A DNA stretch of 64,000 bases from Mastigias papua (GCA_964019165.1 OZ025281.1:5923799-5987798), one strand, 5' to 3'. Counted from the first letter of the stretch, positions 46,660 to 57,832 are shown. The notes: generated by a model not told the origin, from the letters alone. Translations and numbers: made by a program.

Positions 46660-49600
46660 ATGGGAGATTTAGATAACAATCAATTTCAATTAACCAACGA
46701 AACACTTGAGGACGACAGAGCACTTCAGAGAATTACAGTAACAGGATCAATTCCAGTTGTCTCAAATGGAGAAGCTCGAGCAAAACATCATTTATCAACG
46801 TACACGGAAGATGAGAAGAGATGGTTGATTAGAATAGAAGATGAAGAAAGGCAAAAAGGATCAGGATTCATGCAAAGGTTGAAAGTTCGATGGGATCAAC
46901 AATATCCAGAAAGGACGAATGTTTCTAAGCAAAATTTAAGGGACAATGCAGCAAAATTTAGGGCTGAGATAAAAGAAATAGGAATGGTAGAAAGCGTAAG
47001 TATGACCATAGATGCACACGAGAGGATAACAAATAAGGCAGCAGAATGGACAAATGAAATGAAGTTAAATTTACTTAGGATAGAAAAAGTAGAAAGAGAA
47101 AAAGGTAGAGGGTTTATGAAAAGGATGAAGAAGGCATGGGATCTGATTTATGAAGATAGGCCATTAAGTGCACAATGTTTAAGAGATAATGCAGCCAGAT
47201 TTCATAATGATAAATCATTAATGAATTTGTTATTAGTTAGAGATGAATGTGCAGCATTGGGAGAATTACGAGAAGAGAATGAAATTGATAGTGATTTGAA
47301 TGGTCATACAAACAGAAGTGCAACTATAGATAGTATTGGTAACGAAGTCGGGGAGGTTGAAAGTGAAACAGTAGATCACACTGAAAAGTATGGAAATCAA
47401 GGCGAAGAGAGCAATGAACTTGTAGATATGAGAAGAACATTCATGGAAACTTTACAAAAATTAAAAGTTACTACGAATAGCCATATAGAAGAAAGAGAGC
47501 GGCTAATGAAGCTAAAAACTAAGACAACAAAAGTCGAGTTTGATAATGCAAACAAGATACTAGAAAACTATTTAGGCGAGACAGATGACATATGCAAAGT
47601 TATAGATGCAGTATATGCAATGGGCAGAACAATTGAGGAAAGGTCTGGTATAAAGAGAGAGAAAGGAACGAAAACTAAGCAAGGTAGTTGTATGAGAATA
47701 GTCAATAGGGGTGGAAATAGAAGGATAAAGAGGAAAGAGAAGCAACTGAAGGAAGCAAGACAAATGGTGGCGTGGATAGGAAATGAAATTTTTAGGCAAG
47801 ATAAGAAACGTAAAGCTATAAAAAAAGAATTGAAAATAGTCGCAAAGGTAATGCAAAAAGCACGTAGTTCATTAAGCAATAAGGCAAGTTTACTGACAGA
47901 GAAGGAACTATGGCTTGATGAATTAAGATATAGGAAAGCTGAATTGAATAAGGTAAGAACAAGAGATGCAAAAATACGGAACAATAGGATGTTTAAAGAA
48001 GATGAGAGAAGATTTTACAGGAATATTAATTGTATAAACAATAAGAAGGGTGTAGTTCCAGACATGGAAAAATTTGTTGCTTTTTGGGCTGAAATATGGG
48101 AGGACGAAACCAAAACACCACATAAGAAATGGATGGACAATGTCTCAGAGAAGATAAAGGCAAAAGTGCAGCAGGTAGAGGACTTAGTCATCACAGAAAG
48201 GACATTGTATGAAATCATAAGAAAGAGAAAAAACTGGTCTGCTCCAGGAGTGGATGGAATACAAAATTTCTGGTGGAAGAAGTTTCGAGGAGCATGGAAA
48301 TCACTAGTAAAGTGTATGAGCAGTTGGATAACAAATCCACAACGGATACCGGGATGGCTTACACTTGGGAGGACAATTCTACTTCCAAAGACAGAAGATT
48401 TAAGTCACGAGAAAGACTATCGACCAATCACATGTCTGAATACCTGTTATAAGATTTTTTCAGGAATGATAGGAAAACATATGAAAGCTCATGCAGATAC
48501 GAATGGAATGTGGGATAAAGGACAATTGGGGACATGCTCTGGGGTGTTGGGAACAGTAGATCAGCTTTTAGTAGATAATGCCATAATGGATGAGGTGAGA
48601 AATAGCAAGAGAAATCTGGCGGTAGCATTTTATGATTACCAAAAGGCATACGATATGGTGAGACACGATTGGATGCTTAGAGTGTACGAATGGATGGGTA
48701 TACCGGCCAGCATTTTGAATGTCTTAAACAAGTTAATGTCTGGATCGAAATCTAGGTTGGAGCTTAATGAAGGGGGTAAATTGCAAGTTAGTCGTTGGAT
48801 TAAGATTTCGAAAGGCTTTTTACAAGGAGATAGCTATTCGCCAGTTGGCTTTTGTTTAACCGAGGTACCGGTAGCAATGTTTTTAGAGGAGACAGATGGC
48901 TATAGGATGGGTGCGGCCGGAGAGAGAATGATTAAGAGAACACACAGTTTATTTATAGACGATTTGAAGGTGTACAAGGAGAGCCATAAAAAACTGGAGA
49001 TAGTTAATGAAATAATCGTGAAAGTAAGCAGTGACACAGGAGCATGCTATGGAGTTAAGAAATGTGCTGAGGTAGTGTTTAAGGATGGGAAAATGATCAA
49101 AGGAATGGGACTGGATATATTGCAAGAGAAGATGAGAGCACTGGATCCTAATGAGAATGAAATTTATAAGTTTTTAGGCTGTGAGCAAGGAGATAAAATT
49201 GATGTGAAGAGAGTGATGGAAAGAGTCAAGAAAGAGGTAAAGAGAAGGACAGAACAGCTTGTAAGCCTTAACCTGAATGATGAAAATTTAATGAAAGCCA
49301 TAAATTGCAGAGTGATACCAGTAGCTGGATATATTATGAATGTTTGTAATTTACGAAAAGGAGATTTAGAACAGTTAGATAAGAGTGTAAAAGCTATTTT
49401 GAGAGATAAAGGTTTCCATGGCAGACAAGCTAGTGACGAAAGACTGTATATGAAAAGAGTAGATGGTGGAAGAGGACTAAAAAGCTTTAAAGAGGTTTAT
49501 GATGAAACAAAGGTACGGGTAGCTTGCTATATGGCTACGTCAACAAATATATGGATAAAAGCAGCTTGGGAATACGAACATGGAAAGGAATTTACATCAA

Positions 49601-50538
49601 TTAAGAGAGAGGCGGAAGAAGTGATGAAGAAGGTACAGGAGGATGTGGAATTTGGGATAGGAAGCGTAAGGATTAGGTCTGAACATCATAAGAATTGGAG
49701 AGCTGTATGGAAGACGCTAAAGAAGATGATCAATGATGGGACAAAGCGAAATAAAGTTGACAGTTTTAGGACCAAGATTCTGCAGAGCGAGATACCATTA
49801 GGATTTGACAAGGGTGATTATGGGTGGTTGAGGTGTAATTCAGACCCTAGGAAGACGGCTTCGATTTTCAGTCTGCAGGAGCAAATGGTGGAGATACGAT
49901 CATGGAAGAAACTGAGAGGTTTGATTAGCGAGGACTGTTGTAGACTTTGCGGAGAGTATAGAGAGACTGTACAGCATTTGCTAGCTGGGTGCCAGAAGTT
50001 GGCAGGATTTGAATACGTTAGAAGACATGACAAGGCCTTAAAAGTTCTTGCAGTACAATGGTGCATTAAGAATGGATTGCTGCCAGACGGAACAAAATGG
50101 TATGAGGAGAAATGGGAAAAAGGAAAGGTCATAGAACGTGGTGGAAAGAAACTACTGTGGGACTGGGAATATAGAATGAGAACGACTTGCACTTCTAGAC
50201 GGCCAGATCTGACCCTCGAAGATAATGAGAAGAATGAAATATATATTGTAGATATGGCATGCCCTAGCGAGAACAACAAAGTAAATAAGCGGTTGGAGAA
50301 AATTCAAAAATACCAGCAGTTATGTTTCGAATTAAGAGAGAGGAGAAGTTCGTACAAAATACACTTCATACCAGCAGTTATAGGATGCTTAGGCGGGGGA
50401 GTTGGACAGTTGGAGGAAGATTTGTGCCAGTTAATACAGGACAGTAATGAGCGCAGTAGAATAGTATCTGAAATGCAAAAGACTGTGTTATGGGAGAGTG
50501 AAACCATCGTTAGAAAAGTGTTTTCCGGATTGATATGA
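46660..50538 (+). CDS. Intact family B-type RT-RLE protein with doubled N-terminal domain (B3)
   Basis: I choose the ATG at 46660 (1292 aa). The frame is open to an earlier ATG at 46522, but that part overlaps 5' UTR-like sequence. Residues 48-100 and 130-180 are two copies of one Myb/trihelix-like block (RIEDEERQKGSGFMQRLK and RIEKVEREKGRGFMKRMK). A charged, probably coiled region follows. RT: NWSAPGVDGIQNFW, DYRPITCLNTCYKIFSGM, YDYQKAYDMVRHDW, KGFLQGDSYSPVGF and FIDD at 765-768. RLE: CRLCGEYRETVQHLLAGC (from 1094), RRHD, RRPDLTL (about 1180) and IVDMACPSE. FIDD in place of FMDD is permitted in RTs. All catalytic blocks are present. Confidence 0.9.
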   Translation: MGDLDNNQFQLTNETLEDDRALQRITVTGSIPVVSNGEARAKHHLSTYTEDEKRWLIRIEDEERQKGSGFMQRLKVRWDQQYPERTNVSKQNLRDNAAKFRAEIKEIGMVESVSMTIDAHERITNKAAEWTNEMKLNLLRIEKVEREKGRGFMKRMKKAWDLIYEDRPLSAQCLRDNAARFHNDKSLMNLLLVRDECAALGELREENEIDSDLNGHTNRSATIDSIGNEVGEVESETVDHTEKYGNQGEESNELVDMRRTFMETLQKLKVTTNSHIEERERLMKLKTKTTKVEFDNANKILENYLGETDDICKVIDAVYAMGRTIEERSGIKREKGTKTKQGSCMRIVNRGGNRRIKRKEKQLKEARQMVAWIGNEIFRQDKKRKAIKKELKIVAKVMQKARSSLSNKASLLTEKELWLDELRYRKAELNKVRTRDAKIRNNRMFKEDERRFYRNINCINNKKGVVPDMEKFVAFWAEIWEDETKTPHKKWMDNVSEKIKAKVQQVEDLVITERTLYEIIRKRKNWSAPGVDGIQNFWWKKFRGAWKSLVKCMSSWITNPQRIPGWLTLGRTILLPKTEDLSHEKDYRPITCLNTCYKIFSGMIGKHMKAHADTNGMWDKGQLGTCSGVLGTVDQLLVDNAIMDEVRNSKRNLAVAFYDYQKAYDMVRHDWMLRVYEWMGIPASILNVLNKLMSGSKSRLELNEGGKLQVSRWIKISKGFLQGDSYSPVGFCLTEVPVAMFLEETDGYRMGAAGERMIKRTHSLFIDDLKVYKESHKKLEIVNEIIVKVSSDTGACYGVKKCAEVVFKDGKMIKGMGLDILQEKMRALDPNENEIYKFLGCEQGDKIDVKRVMERVKKEVKRRTEQLVSLNLNDENLMKAINCRVIPVAGYIMNVCNLRKGDLEQLDKSVKAILRDKGFHGRQASDERLYMKRVDGGRGLKSFKEVYDETKVRVACYMATSTNIWIKAAWEYEHGKEFTSIKREAEEVMKKVQEDVEFGIGSVRIRSEHHKNWRAVWKTLKKMINDGTKRNKVDSFRTKILQSEIPLGFDKGDYGWLRCNSDPRKTASIFSLQEQMVEIRSWKKLRGLISEDCCRLCGEYRETVQHLLAGCQKLAGFEYVRRHDKALKVLAVQWCIKNGLLPDGTKWYEEKWEKGKVIERGGKKLLWDWEYRMRTTCTSRRPDLTLEDNEKNEIYIVDMACPSENNKVNKRLEKIQKYQQLCFELRERRSSYKIHFIPAVIGCLGGGVGQLEEDLCQLIQDSNERSRIVSEMQKTVLWESETIVRKVFSGLI

Positions 50539-50752
50539 CTGTTTTGTAAATAAGCTACCAAATTTTGTTAGCTTTTGCTCTCTCTCCCTTTCTCACTGTT
50601 TGGCAAGCTTTAGTAATTATTCTTTCGCTAAATCCACGGACCTTACATTTTTTTTAATTCAAACTTTGCGAAAGGGGGAGTGAGTATTGGCCAATTGTAA
50701 CAATTTGTAAATTGGAATACTTTATACAATTGTACACTTGGTTTCTTCAGAA

Positions 50753-50771
50753 TAATAATAATAATAATAAT
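50753..50771. repeat. (AAT)n between B3 and A7
   Basis: Six AAT units where the B3 3' end (plus) meets the A7 3' end (minus). Confidence 0.9.
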
Positions 50772-50867
50772 TTTTTTTTGTTTGAAACCTCATGATATTA
50801 ATGCAATCTAAGTATACAATCATACACCTCACTATATTAAGGCAGTGCATAATTGGCAAGTCTGCAA

Positions 50868-50908
<41 letters not shown>

Positions 50909-52120
50909 AAAACAAAAACAAAAAAAAACAAAAATTCTCAAATTGAAGTAAAGTAATAGCAATAGTAACTGTAATACTAAGGTAGTAAAGTCATAGTCAA
51001 TAGTCCAGTAAATTAGGGTTAGTCCAAGGTTTATTTCGTCTACAAAAGATATAATAAGTACAACGTACTGCAATATTAATTGTTTTAGACAGGATTTTAT
51101 GTTTGGTAGTATCATCGAAGTTTAAGTCTCTGAGCATTGATGGAAAGGACTCAGAAGACGTTCCAAGTATTCCGAGAGCACTCATGGAGAGATTTATAAG
51201 TTTCACAGTAGAATAAGAATTTTGGAGGTCAGCAATAAGAGGGAGATATTTAGTAGCCTTACGGTCACTATTTATCTGTATATTTGATTCAAAGCCAACA
51301 GTGACTTCTAGCAGGTAAACGCATGAACTGTTACTTACTAAGACTAGGTGTGGACGAAGAGAATCACCAGTTATCAAAGAAGGAGATGGAAAAAAGGGAA
51401 GATCTGCATATAATGTGCTATTGACTACTGATGAGAGAGTTTTCGCAAGATGTAAAAGGACGGAATTATGACGCCAGGTATATCTACCATCTTGAAGATA
51501 GGATTTGCAACTGGAAACAACATGTTGAAGAGTCTCAGATTGGAAGCAGAAAGAGCATGCAGATGTGGGGGAGAGGGACCATTTGCATAGATTCTTCTTA
51601 GTAGGAAGAGTATTATTGATATACTTAACTATAAAGTTAAAGATGTTTCTAGGCATATTGCAATGAACCTTAGTCCAAAGATGACGAGTATGCTTACTTC
51701 CTTGAAGGAGTATAGAGGAAAGGACGAAGCCTTGTGACTTTAGTTCATGGCGGATACGATCTTCATTGTCATCTCGAATAGCAGTTAAAACTTGTTTTGT
51801 ATTGCGATATTGATCATATTGTATATTGCAGCCAGAGCTAGTCAGGGACCAAAGAGCATTTATATCAGTGTTTGGAGATGACTTAAGTGCATTTCTCATA
51901 ACTACTTGGCATTGAGCAAATTTTGTGGATGGAAGAATGAGGCTTATACCATATTTCGATTTTGATAAAACAAGAGTACTAAGGGTGGCACAGATCGGAA
52001 GCTCAAGCCACTGGCGGATATATTTAGAGACGAGATTATCGATATTCTCAGAAACCCATGTCTTACCAAGATCTGCAATAGTAAAATGCCATGATATCTT
52101 GGAAAGAACAAACCGATGAT

Positions 52121-52121
<1 letters not shown>
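50772..52121 (-). mobile_element. 5'-truncated family A copy A7, near-identical to A3
   Basis: Minus-strand copy matching A3 (25546-26900) almost base for base, including the 3' UTR. The A-run in the 3' UTR is longer here. It ends at GATGATAT, where A3 continues and A7 runs into (TAA)n, a junction with microhomology. (AAT)n borders both ends. Confidence 0.92.
50997..52119 (-). pseudogene. C-terminal RLE part of a family A protein (A7)
   Basis: The last about 370 codons of the family A protein are kept in one frame: the region after the RT, CSFCFQSETLQHVVSSC, WRHNS, LRPHLVL (Asp of RPD changed to His), LLEVTVGFES and the stop. The His at the PD position should inactivate the nuclease, and the RT is missing because of 5' truncation. 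Apart from that change it mirrors A3, so the insertion is recent. Confidence 0.88.

Positions 52122-52202
<81 letters not shown>
52122..52202. repeat. (TAA)n between A7 and B4
   Basis: About 80 bp of AAT units with a few AATACT variants. Confidence 0.95.
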
Positions 52203-52203
<1 letters not shown>

Positions 52204-52536
52204 AAGGTGAAGGGTTAAGTCGGTCGGCTTAAAGTGAGGAGTTAGGCGTCCTCTACCTCCCTAGCTGTCTTCTCCTTTTTCTATTTGTTTCTTTAGCGTC
52301 ATTCAATTTTTGTTTTCTGTTTGTTCTACATATAGTTGCCAATGATCCTAAGAGCCCTGCTAGGTATTGTAGTGGAAGGATAGATTAGATCTAGGTAGAG
52401 GCATCTAGCTCCTGGAAAGATCAGACTTCAAGACAGCGAAGGGAGCCTACTAGGTTCCTTTTGCTGGGCTAGGTGTAACCACGTACTGCGGTTCGGGACC
52501 CTTGGGTTGTTCTTGTCAACTGTTGCTTTATTTGGG

Positions 52537-52590
52537 TAGATGGGGCTCATTAGCTGGGTAAAGGCAGTCCATCTAGGAGAAGGAAAACTC
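52537..52590 (+). other. 5' UTR hairpin module, first copy (B4)
   Basis: A perfect 7-bp stem TAGATGG (52537-52543) with CCATCTA (52569-52575) encloses GGCTCATTAGCTGGG. GAG...CTC with AAGGAAAA follows, as in the first B3 module. Confidence 0.65.
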
Positions 52591-52710
52591 TTATCTCAAA
52601 CCAGGGTTGATGGAACTCTTCTGTGGTATTTTTTTTGTAGTAATGCTACTGTGGGGATGAAAATGCTGGATAGGTGACCCACATAGAATACCCAATGTCA
52701 ATTATAAGAG

Positions 52711-52763
52711 TAGAGGGGACTCTTTGAATCTTTTTAGATAAACCTCTCTAGGGATGGTGTCCC
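52711..52763 (+). other. 5' UTR hairpin module, last copy (B4)
   Basis: Stem TAGAGGGG (52711-52718) pairs with CCTCTCTA (52743-52750) around ACTCTTTGAATC. Hairpin GGGA-TGGTG-TCCC and CGATAAAAATACTGGTGG follow. The latter sequence also follows the B2 modules. The coding start is about 55 bp downstream. Confidence 0.7.
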
Positions 52764-52817
52764 GATAAAAATACTGGTGGTTGTGGCACCTTATCAACAC
52801 TATCTGATACGTTTAGT

Positions 52818-55800
52818 ATGAATCTACGTTCTAAATCATACCGCATCGCCCGTCGCGCGGGTCAACAAGGGGCGCGTCCCTCAGGGCTAGACCAGCCTGA
52901 GGTCGAAAAGTTGGCTACTGAGTCTAAATCTTCCATTACGCAAAGTTTTCATGGTCACCAGGACGGGAGGATTCCTAACCCTGGCCCTGGAAACTCAACA
53001 TTGAATCAAACTCAAAAGAAAAAACGAAATAAATGGACAAGGGAAGAATATAAAGATGTAATGTACTGTTTTTATTTTACTTTGGAAAACCCGACAACGA
53101 ACAACACTGATGGAACTTTCAACAAATGGCGCGAACGTAACAGTAACAACGAGAAATTGACCTATTTAGATGCAAATAAGCTAGCGAATGTAAGAAGGTA
53201 CATAGTGCGTGAAAAGAAGTTAACTGATACTGAAATTGCTCAAATAAAAGATCAGGTTAGAGTCGATATGAGTCAAAACCTAATTGAAGAAATTGTCCGG
53301 GAAAGAAATGAAGATCCTGAAGATGTAGAGTCTTCTGAAATTCATGCTGTAGTGAATGTTGAACCAAATGATAATGGTAATGAAGAGGAAATTGTTGTTG
53401 AACCTGTAATAACTGAAGAAGTCTTAGCAATGAAAACAGATATACTTGAGGAGCTATCGAAAGTACAACACACTAACATAGCAGAGAGAGAACCCTTGTT
53501 GAAAATCAGAAGCAAACACAAATTTAAGGGTTCTTTTGATTTAGCAAATACGGCATTAGAACTCCTATGCAACGAGCTTAATCCTGATTTGACATGTCTA
53601 AATGAGTTAATATATACAACAGGAAAAGTTCTTCAAGAGAAATGTGGCATTACTATAAAGAGAAGGAGCAAAGGCTCCCGTGGCATCAATAAATCTAAAT
53701 GGCAACTAAAACTAGAAAAGGAAATAGAATTATTTAGGAAAGAACTTTCTTTACTTGATGAGATTCAAAAGGACAAAATACTGCGTTCTGGTAAAGCAAA
53801 GAAAGTAGTAAGGAAATATAAGATACAAAGTAAAACTCAGATCCCATGTATTAAGGAAGATCGTAAACAAAGCTCCAAGTAAAAGCACAAAGAATGCGCC
53901 GATTTGAAAAGCGTTCAAAATTCTTTCGTCAAAATAGAATCTTTGAAACCGATGCAAAAAAGTTCTATCGAGAAATAAATAAATCTACTGTCTCTATTGA
54001 AAAAGCACCATCAGAAAAAGAAATACAGGAATTCTGGAGTACAATATGGGGAAAGGAGAAAATGTATAATGAGAATGCTGCATGGTTGAAAGATATTAAA
54101 GAAAAAACTGAAGATGTTTCGCAGCAAGAGTGGGGTAACATAACTGTTCATGAAATAAGAGAAGTTTTGACAAAGTCGCACAAATGGAAATCTCCTGGAA
54201 TTGATCAACTAACAAATTTTTGGCTTGATGCTCTTTTTTCTACACATGCTCAACTGGCACTTAACTTTAATAGCATAATGACAGATCCTACTACAACACC
54301 AAAGTGGTTTTATCGAGGCACCACATATCTATTAGCAAAGTCTACAGATACAGTCAACCCAGAAAACTATCGGCCTATAACCTGCTTATTGACCTTATAC
54401 AAGCTGCTTACTTCCATACTGACAGAAAGAACCTACAGACACTTAGATCAGCAAAATATCCTTCCGACTGAACAAAAGGGATGCCGAAGAGGATCATACG
54501 GATGTAAAGATCAGCTACTAATCAACAAGATGATACTGGAGCATGCAAATTCAAAATTTAGAAATCTAAGCACAGCTTGGATTGATTACAAAAAGGCCTT
54601 TGACAGTGTTCCTCACTCATGGATACTAAGATCACTTGAAATCTTTAAAATCTCCCCTACGATTATATGCTTCCTAAAAGCAAGTATGGCCTTATGGGAA
54701 ACTAATCTACATCTATCTCACTCCAATGGGACCCTTACTTCTAATGGTATGCAAATAAAATGTGGTATCTTTCAAGGTGACTCATTTTCTCCCCTTTTGT
54801 TTTGTCTTGCGCTCGTTCCTCTATCCCACCTTTTGAACAACACTGGATATGGTTATAAAATCAACAACAGAAGGATAAATCGCCTCTTTTATATGGACGA
54901 TCTTAAGCTATACGCAAGAGATGATCTGGAATTAGAAGGATTGTTACAAACTGTTAAGTCTTTCAGTGATGATATAGGCATGGAGTTCGGTCTGGATAAA
55001 TGTGCTAAGGCATCATTCATGCGTGGAAAGATGATCAACTCTTCAAATATAATGTTAAATGACAATACAATAATAAAAGAATTAGAACAGGGAGGTGCAT
55101 ATAAGTATCTAGGTGTAAGTGAAAGCAATGGTATACAGCACTCTAATATGAAAGAAAAAATCCGAAAAGAATGTATATGGAGAATACGGTCAATTATGAA
55201 GACAGAACTGAACTCGAGAAATCGTATCACTGCTATAAACACTTTAGCAATACCTGTAGTGACCTATAGCTTTAATATTATCAACTGGAACCTAAGAGAA
55301 CTAAAGAAAATAGACACAAAAATAAGAAAGCAATTGACATGTGGCAGAATGCATCATCCGAAGTCAGATGTTGACCGCCTTTATATGCCTAGGAGTACAG
55401 GAGGTAGAGGCATGATACAATTGGAACTCTCATACAAGACTTCAACAGTTGGTCTCTCCCAGTATTTACGTAACTCACAGGACTGGATGCTAAAACTTGT
55501 CACCTCACACGAGAATACTAAGAAGTTACATTCAATTATAAAGGATTCTGAACAATTTTCAAGAGAACTAGGGATTGAAATGCAAACTGATGAAGAACTT
55601 ATTCCTACTGCTATTGCAAAGAAAACCAAACAAGTAGCTAAACAGAAAGGCTTGAAAATGATTGAAGAAAGATGGCACGAGAAACCCCTTCATGGACAGT
55701 TTGTTATTCGATGCAAAGGTGTTGATGTTGATCAAATGGCAACCCATCAGTGGCTGAGAAGCTCTGGACTAAAAGGGGAAACTGAAGGGTTTATTCTTGC

Positions 55801-56437
55801 CGCACAAGATCAAAGTTTGGCTACTCGAAATTATCAAGCAAATATCCTACATAACGGAGCTGACCCAAAGTGCAGATTTTGTGACGAAAAGCTCGAAACA
55901 GTTGACCACCTTGTTTCTGGTTGCTAGGTACTAGCACCAAAAGAATATAAAAGCCGTCATGACAGAGTTGGCCAGTATCTTCATTGGAGAATATGTACAT
56001 ACTACTTGATCAGTACAACCGCTAACTGGTATGAGCACCATCCTGAACCAGTAACAGAAGGAAAAGATGTCTCCATTTTATGGGATTTCCCTGTTCATAC
56101 TGACAGAACTATACAGGCAAATCGCCCAGATATTATAGTTAAGGACAAAAAAGACAACATTTGTCTCTTGATTGATATGAGTGTACCTTCCGACAATAAT
56201 GTTGCTGCAAAAGTATTTGAAAAATTGAGCAAATACAAAGATCTGGAGATTGAAATTGAGAAAATGTGGCATCTAAAAACAAAAACACTTCCAGTAGTTG
56301 TTGGTGCACTTGGCCTCATAAGAAAGGGCACAGCTGACTTTATTGACAAAATTCCAGGGTCTCCATCGCTGTCAGAGGTGCAAAAAATAGTCCTAAATAG
56401 CACAGCTCATGTTTTGAGACGGGCTCTTTCCATCTGA
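52818..56437 (+). pseudogene. Family B RT-RLE protein with a frameshift and a stop (B4)
   Basis: The first part (52818-53882) has an N-terminal Myb-like block (KWTREEYKDVMYCFYF) and an acidic linker. A frameshift lies at about 53870-53893. The second frame (53894-56437) has RRFEKRSKFFRQNRIFETD, KWKSPGIDQLTNFW, PITCLLTLYKLLTSIL, AWIDYKKAFDSVPHSWI, KCGIFQGDSFSPLLF and FYMDDLKLYARDD. The RLE follows with CRFCDEKLETVDHLVSGC, RRPD-equivalent NRPDIIV, LLIDMSVPSD and VVVGALGLI. A TAG at 55925-55927 replaces a codon that is Lys-like in relatives. Three differences from an open frame mean recent death. Confidence 0.88.
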
Positions 56438-56632
56438 ATTACTCGCTTGTGAAAACTGTTTGTTTTTTTTTTGGTTGTTTTTTTTCTTTTTTTTTGTTTG
56501 TTTGTTTGTTTGTTTTGTTTTTCTTTCCTCATCAAAGTCACTTTCTAACCAACATGTACCCTTCACTCACCCTAGGTTGCTAGTTGTAACTCGGTGTTTG
56601 ATTGTATATTAGCTTGCCAAAGACAACTCTAC

Positions 56633-56648
56633 TATAATAATAATAATG
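56633..56648. repeat. (TAA)n at the right end of the RLE array
   Basis: Four or five TAA units between the B4 3' end and the Gypsy LTR. Confidence 0.85.
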
Positions 56649-56651
56649 TCA

Positions 56652-57829
56652 TGTCATATATGGTTCTGTTATGCAGACTATAATTTCCTCTTACGTCTAC
56701 GCAGCTGACACTGATTGGCTGATTTCTGTAGGAAACTGTCCAATATGTACCTGCTGAAGGTCGAGATTTAGAGAACTACATATTTCTAGTAAACAAATGA
56801 ATTTTCGTTTCATGAATGCCAAGGACCTATGTAATTGTTTAATATTTAAATGCGAATTAAAAGATCCCAGCTTGAAGGCACGCTTTGAGCATGGAAATGA
56901 AATTAAGACCCCGTTTACTTGACAACCGAGTGACACACTGATGCGAAACTATATCGGTGTGGATATTTCTTCTAACTGTTTACATGACACAGGTACAGAA
57001 TAGATCATTCTGTGACACAGGTGTCATGGAAGTCATATTGATAATACAATAGTTTTGACACCAAGACATCATCAACAATAGTTTTGACATCATCAAAATC
57101 AAGCAAAACTTACTTATTAATTTACAATCTAAGAATCAAATGTTTCTAATCTGCTGTTGTTCCAGGGAGTCGTGTTTTAACATCTTTGATCATTTTCAGC
57201 ACTATTCGTCGGGTTGGACTAATTACTGACTAAATGACTAATGGAAAAGCTCAAACAGTATATATGTCAAAGTAAAGTATAGATTTGGAGACATTTAAGT
57301 CCGAAAAGCGTTGTAAAACTCGTTGATGAAGTTGCTACACGTCTAAGACAGCTGGTCTCACTTTTGCTTTGACTTTTACACTCAGAAAACATTAGTTCAC
57401 TTTTGCCACCTCGCGAGTAATTGCATCTATCTTTGGTGTTGGTGAAGAGTAAGCTACTTGTAGAAAATACTGTTGTTGTATGTATAATTAAATAATTGGT
57501 TTTTTAAAGTTCATTTTAATTAGGCAATTCGCTTACTGTGGATAGATTAGTTATTGATATCATATCAGCCACATAGATGCCTATAAAGCGATTATAAAAG
57601 TAAAGTTCCTCCCCCGTCCACCAAGAGTGTATAGTGCGGTGCATAGCTCCGTTTCCTTTAGCTTTAGGTAAAATGTCTGCTGATCAATGGATGGTACCAC
57701 CAGGTGCTATAGACTCCCTATGGACAATTGCAAATATATATGTAAATATAATGATATCAGTGTGATAGTAATGCGATAATAGCTATGACTTTCTCTAATT
57801 CTCATTCCTCGAAGACGTTTCATATGACA
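56652..57829 (+). mobile_element. Candidate Ty3/Gypsy 5' LTR
   Basis: The segment starts TGTCATAT and ends ATATGACA, an 8-bp inverted terminal pair with TG...CA ends. A primer-binding-like TGGCGATGAGAAAAAGCG follows within a few bases (57833-57850), then a decayed gag. A TATAAAAG box at 57593-57600 is correctly placed for an LTR promoter. No second LTR lies in the window, so the boundaries are inferred. Confidence 0.55.
57593..57600 (+). promoter_or_regulatory. TATA box in the Gypsy LTR
   Basis: TATAAAAG lies about 235 bp before the LTR end, followed by a C-rich stretch. It is the likely U3 promoter of this LTR. Confidence 0.4.
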
Positions 57830-57832
57830 CAT

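Larger units (their letters stand above)
46159..50752 (+). mobile_element. Full-length divergent family B retrotransposon B3, ORF intact
   Basis: Plus-strand element with a 500-bp 5' UTR, an intact ORF, and a 214-bp 3' UTR that ends TTTCTTCAG followed by (AAT)n. Its protein differs strongly from B1, B2 and B4, so it is a separate lineage using the same microsatellite. Confidence 0.9.
52203..56632 (+). mobile_element. Full-length family B retrotransposon B4
   Basis: Plus-strand element with a 615-bp 5' UTR, a coding region with one frameshift and one stop, and a T-rich 3' UTR that ends at (TAA)n (56633-56648). B5 is a truncated copy of the same subfamily. Confidence 0.9.

Noticed and set aside
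21994..56648. Tandem array formed by segmental duplication
   Set aside because: Neighbouring elements differ in family, strand, truncation point and divergence, so serial insertion explains it better.
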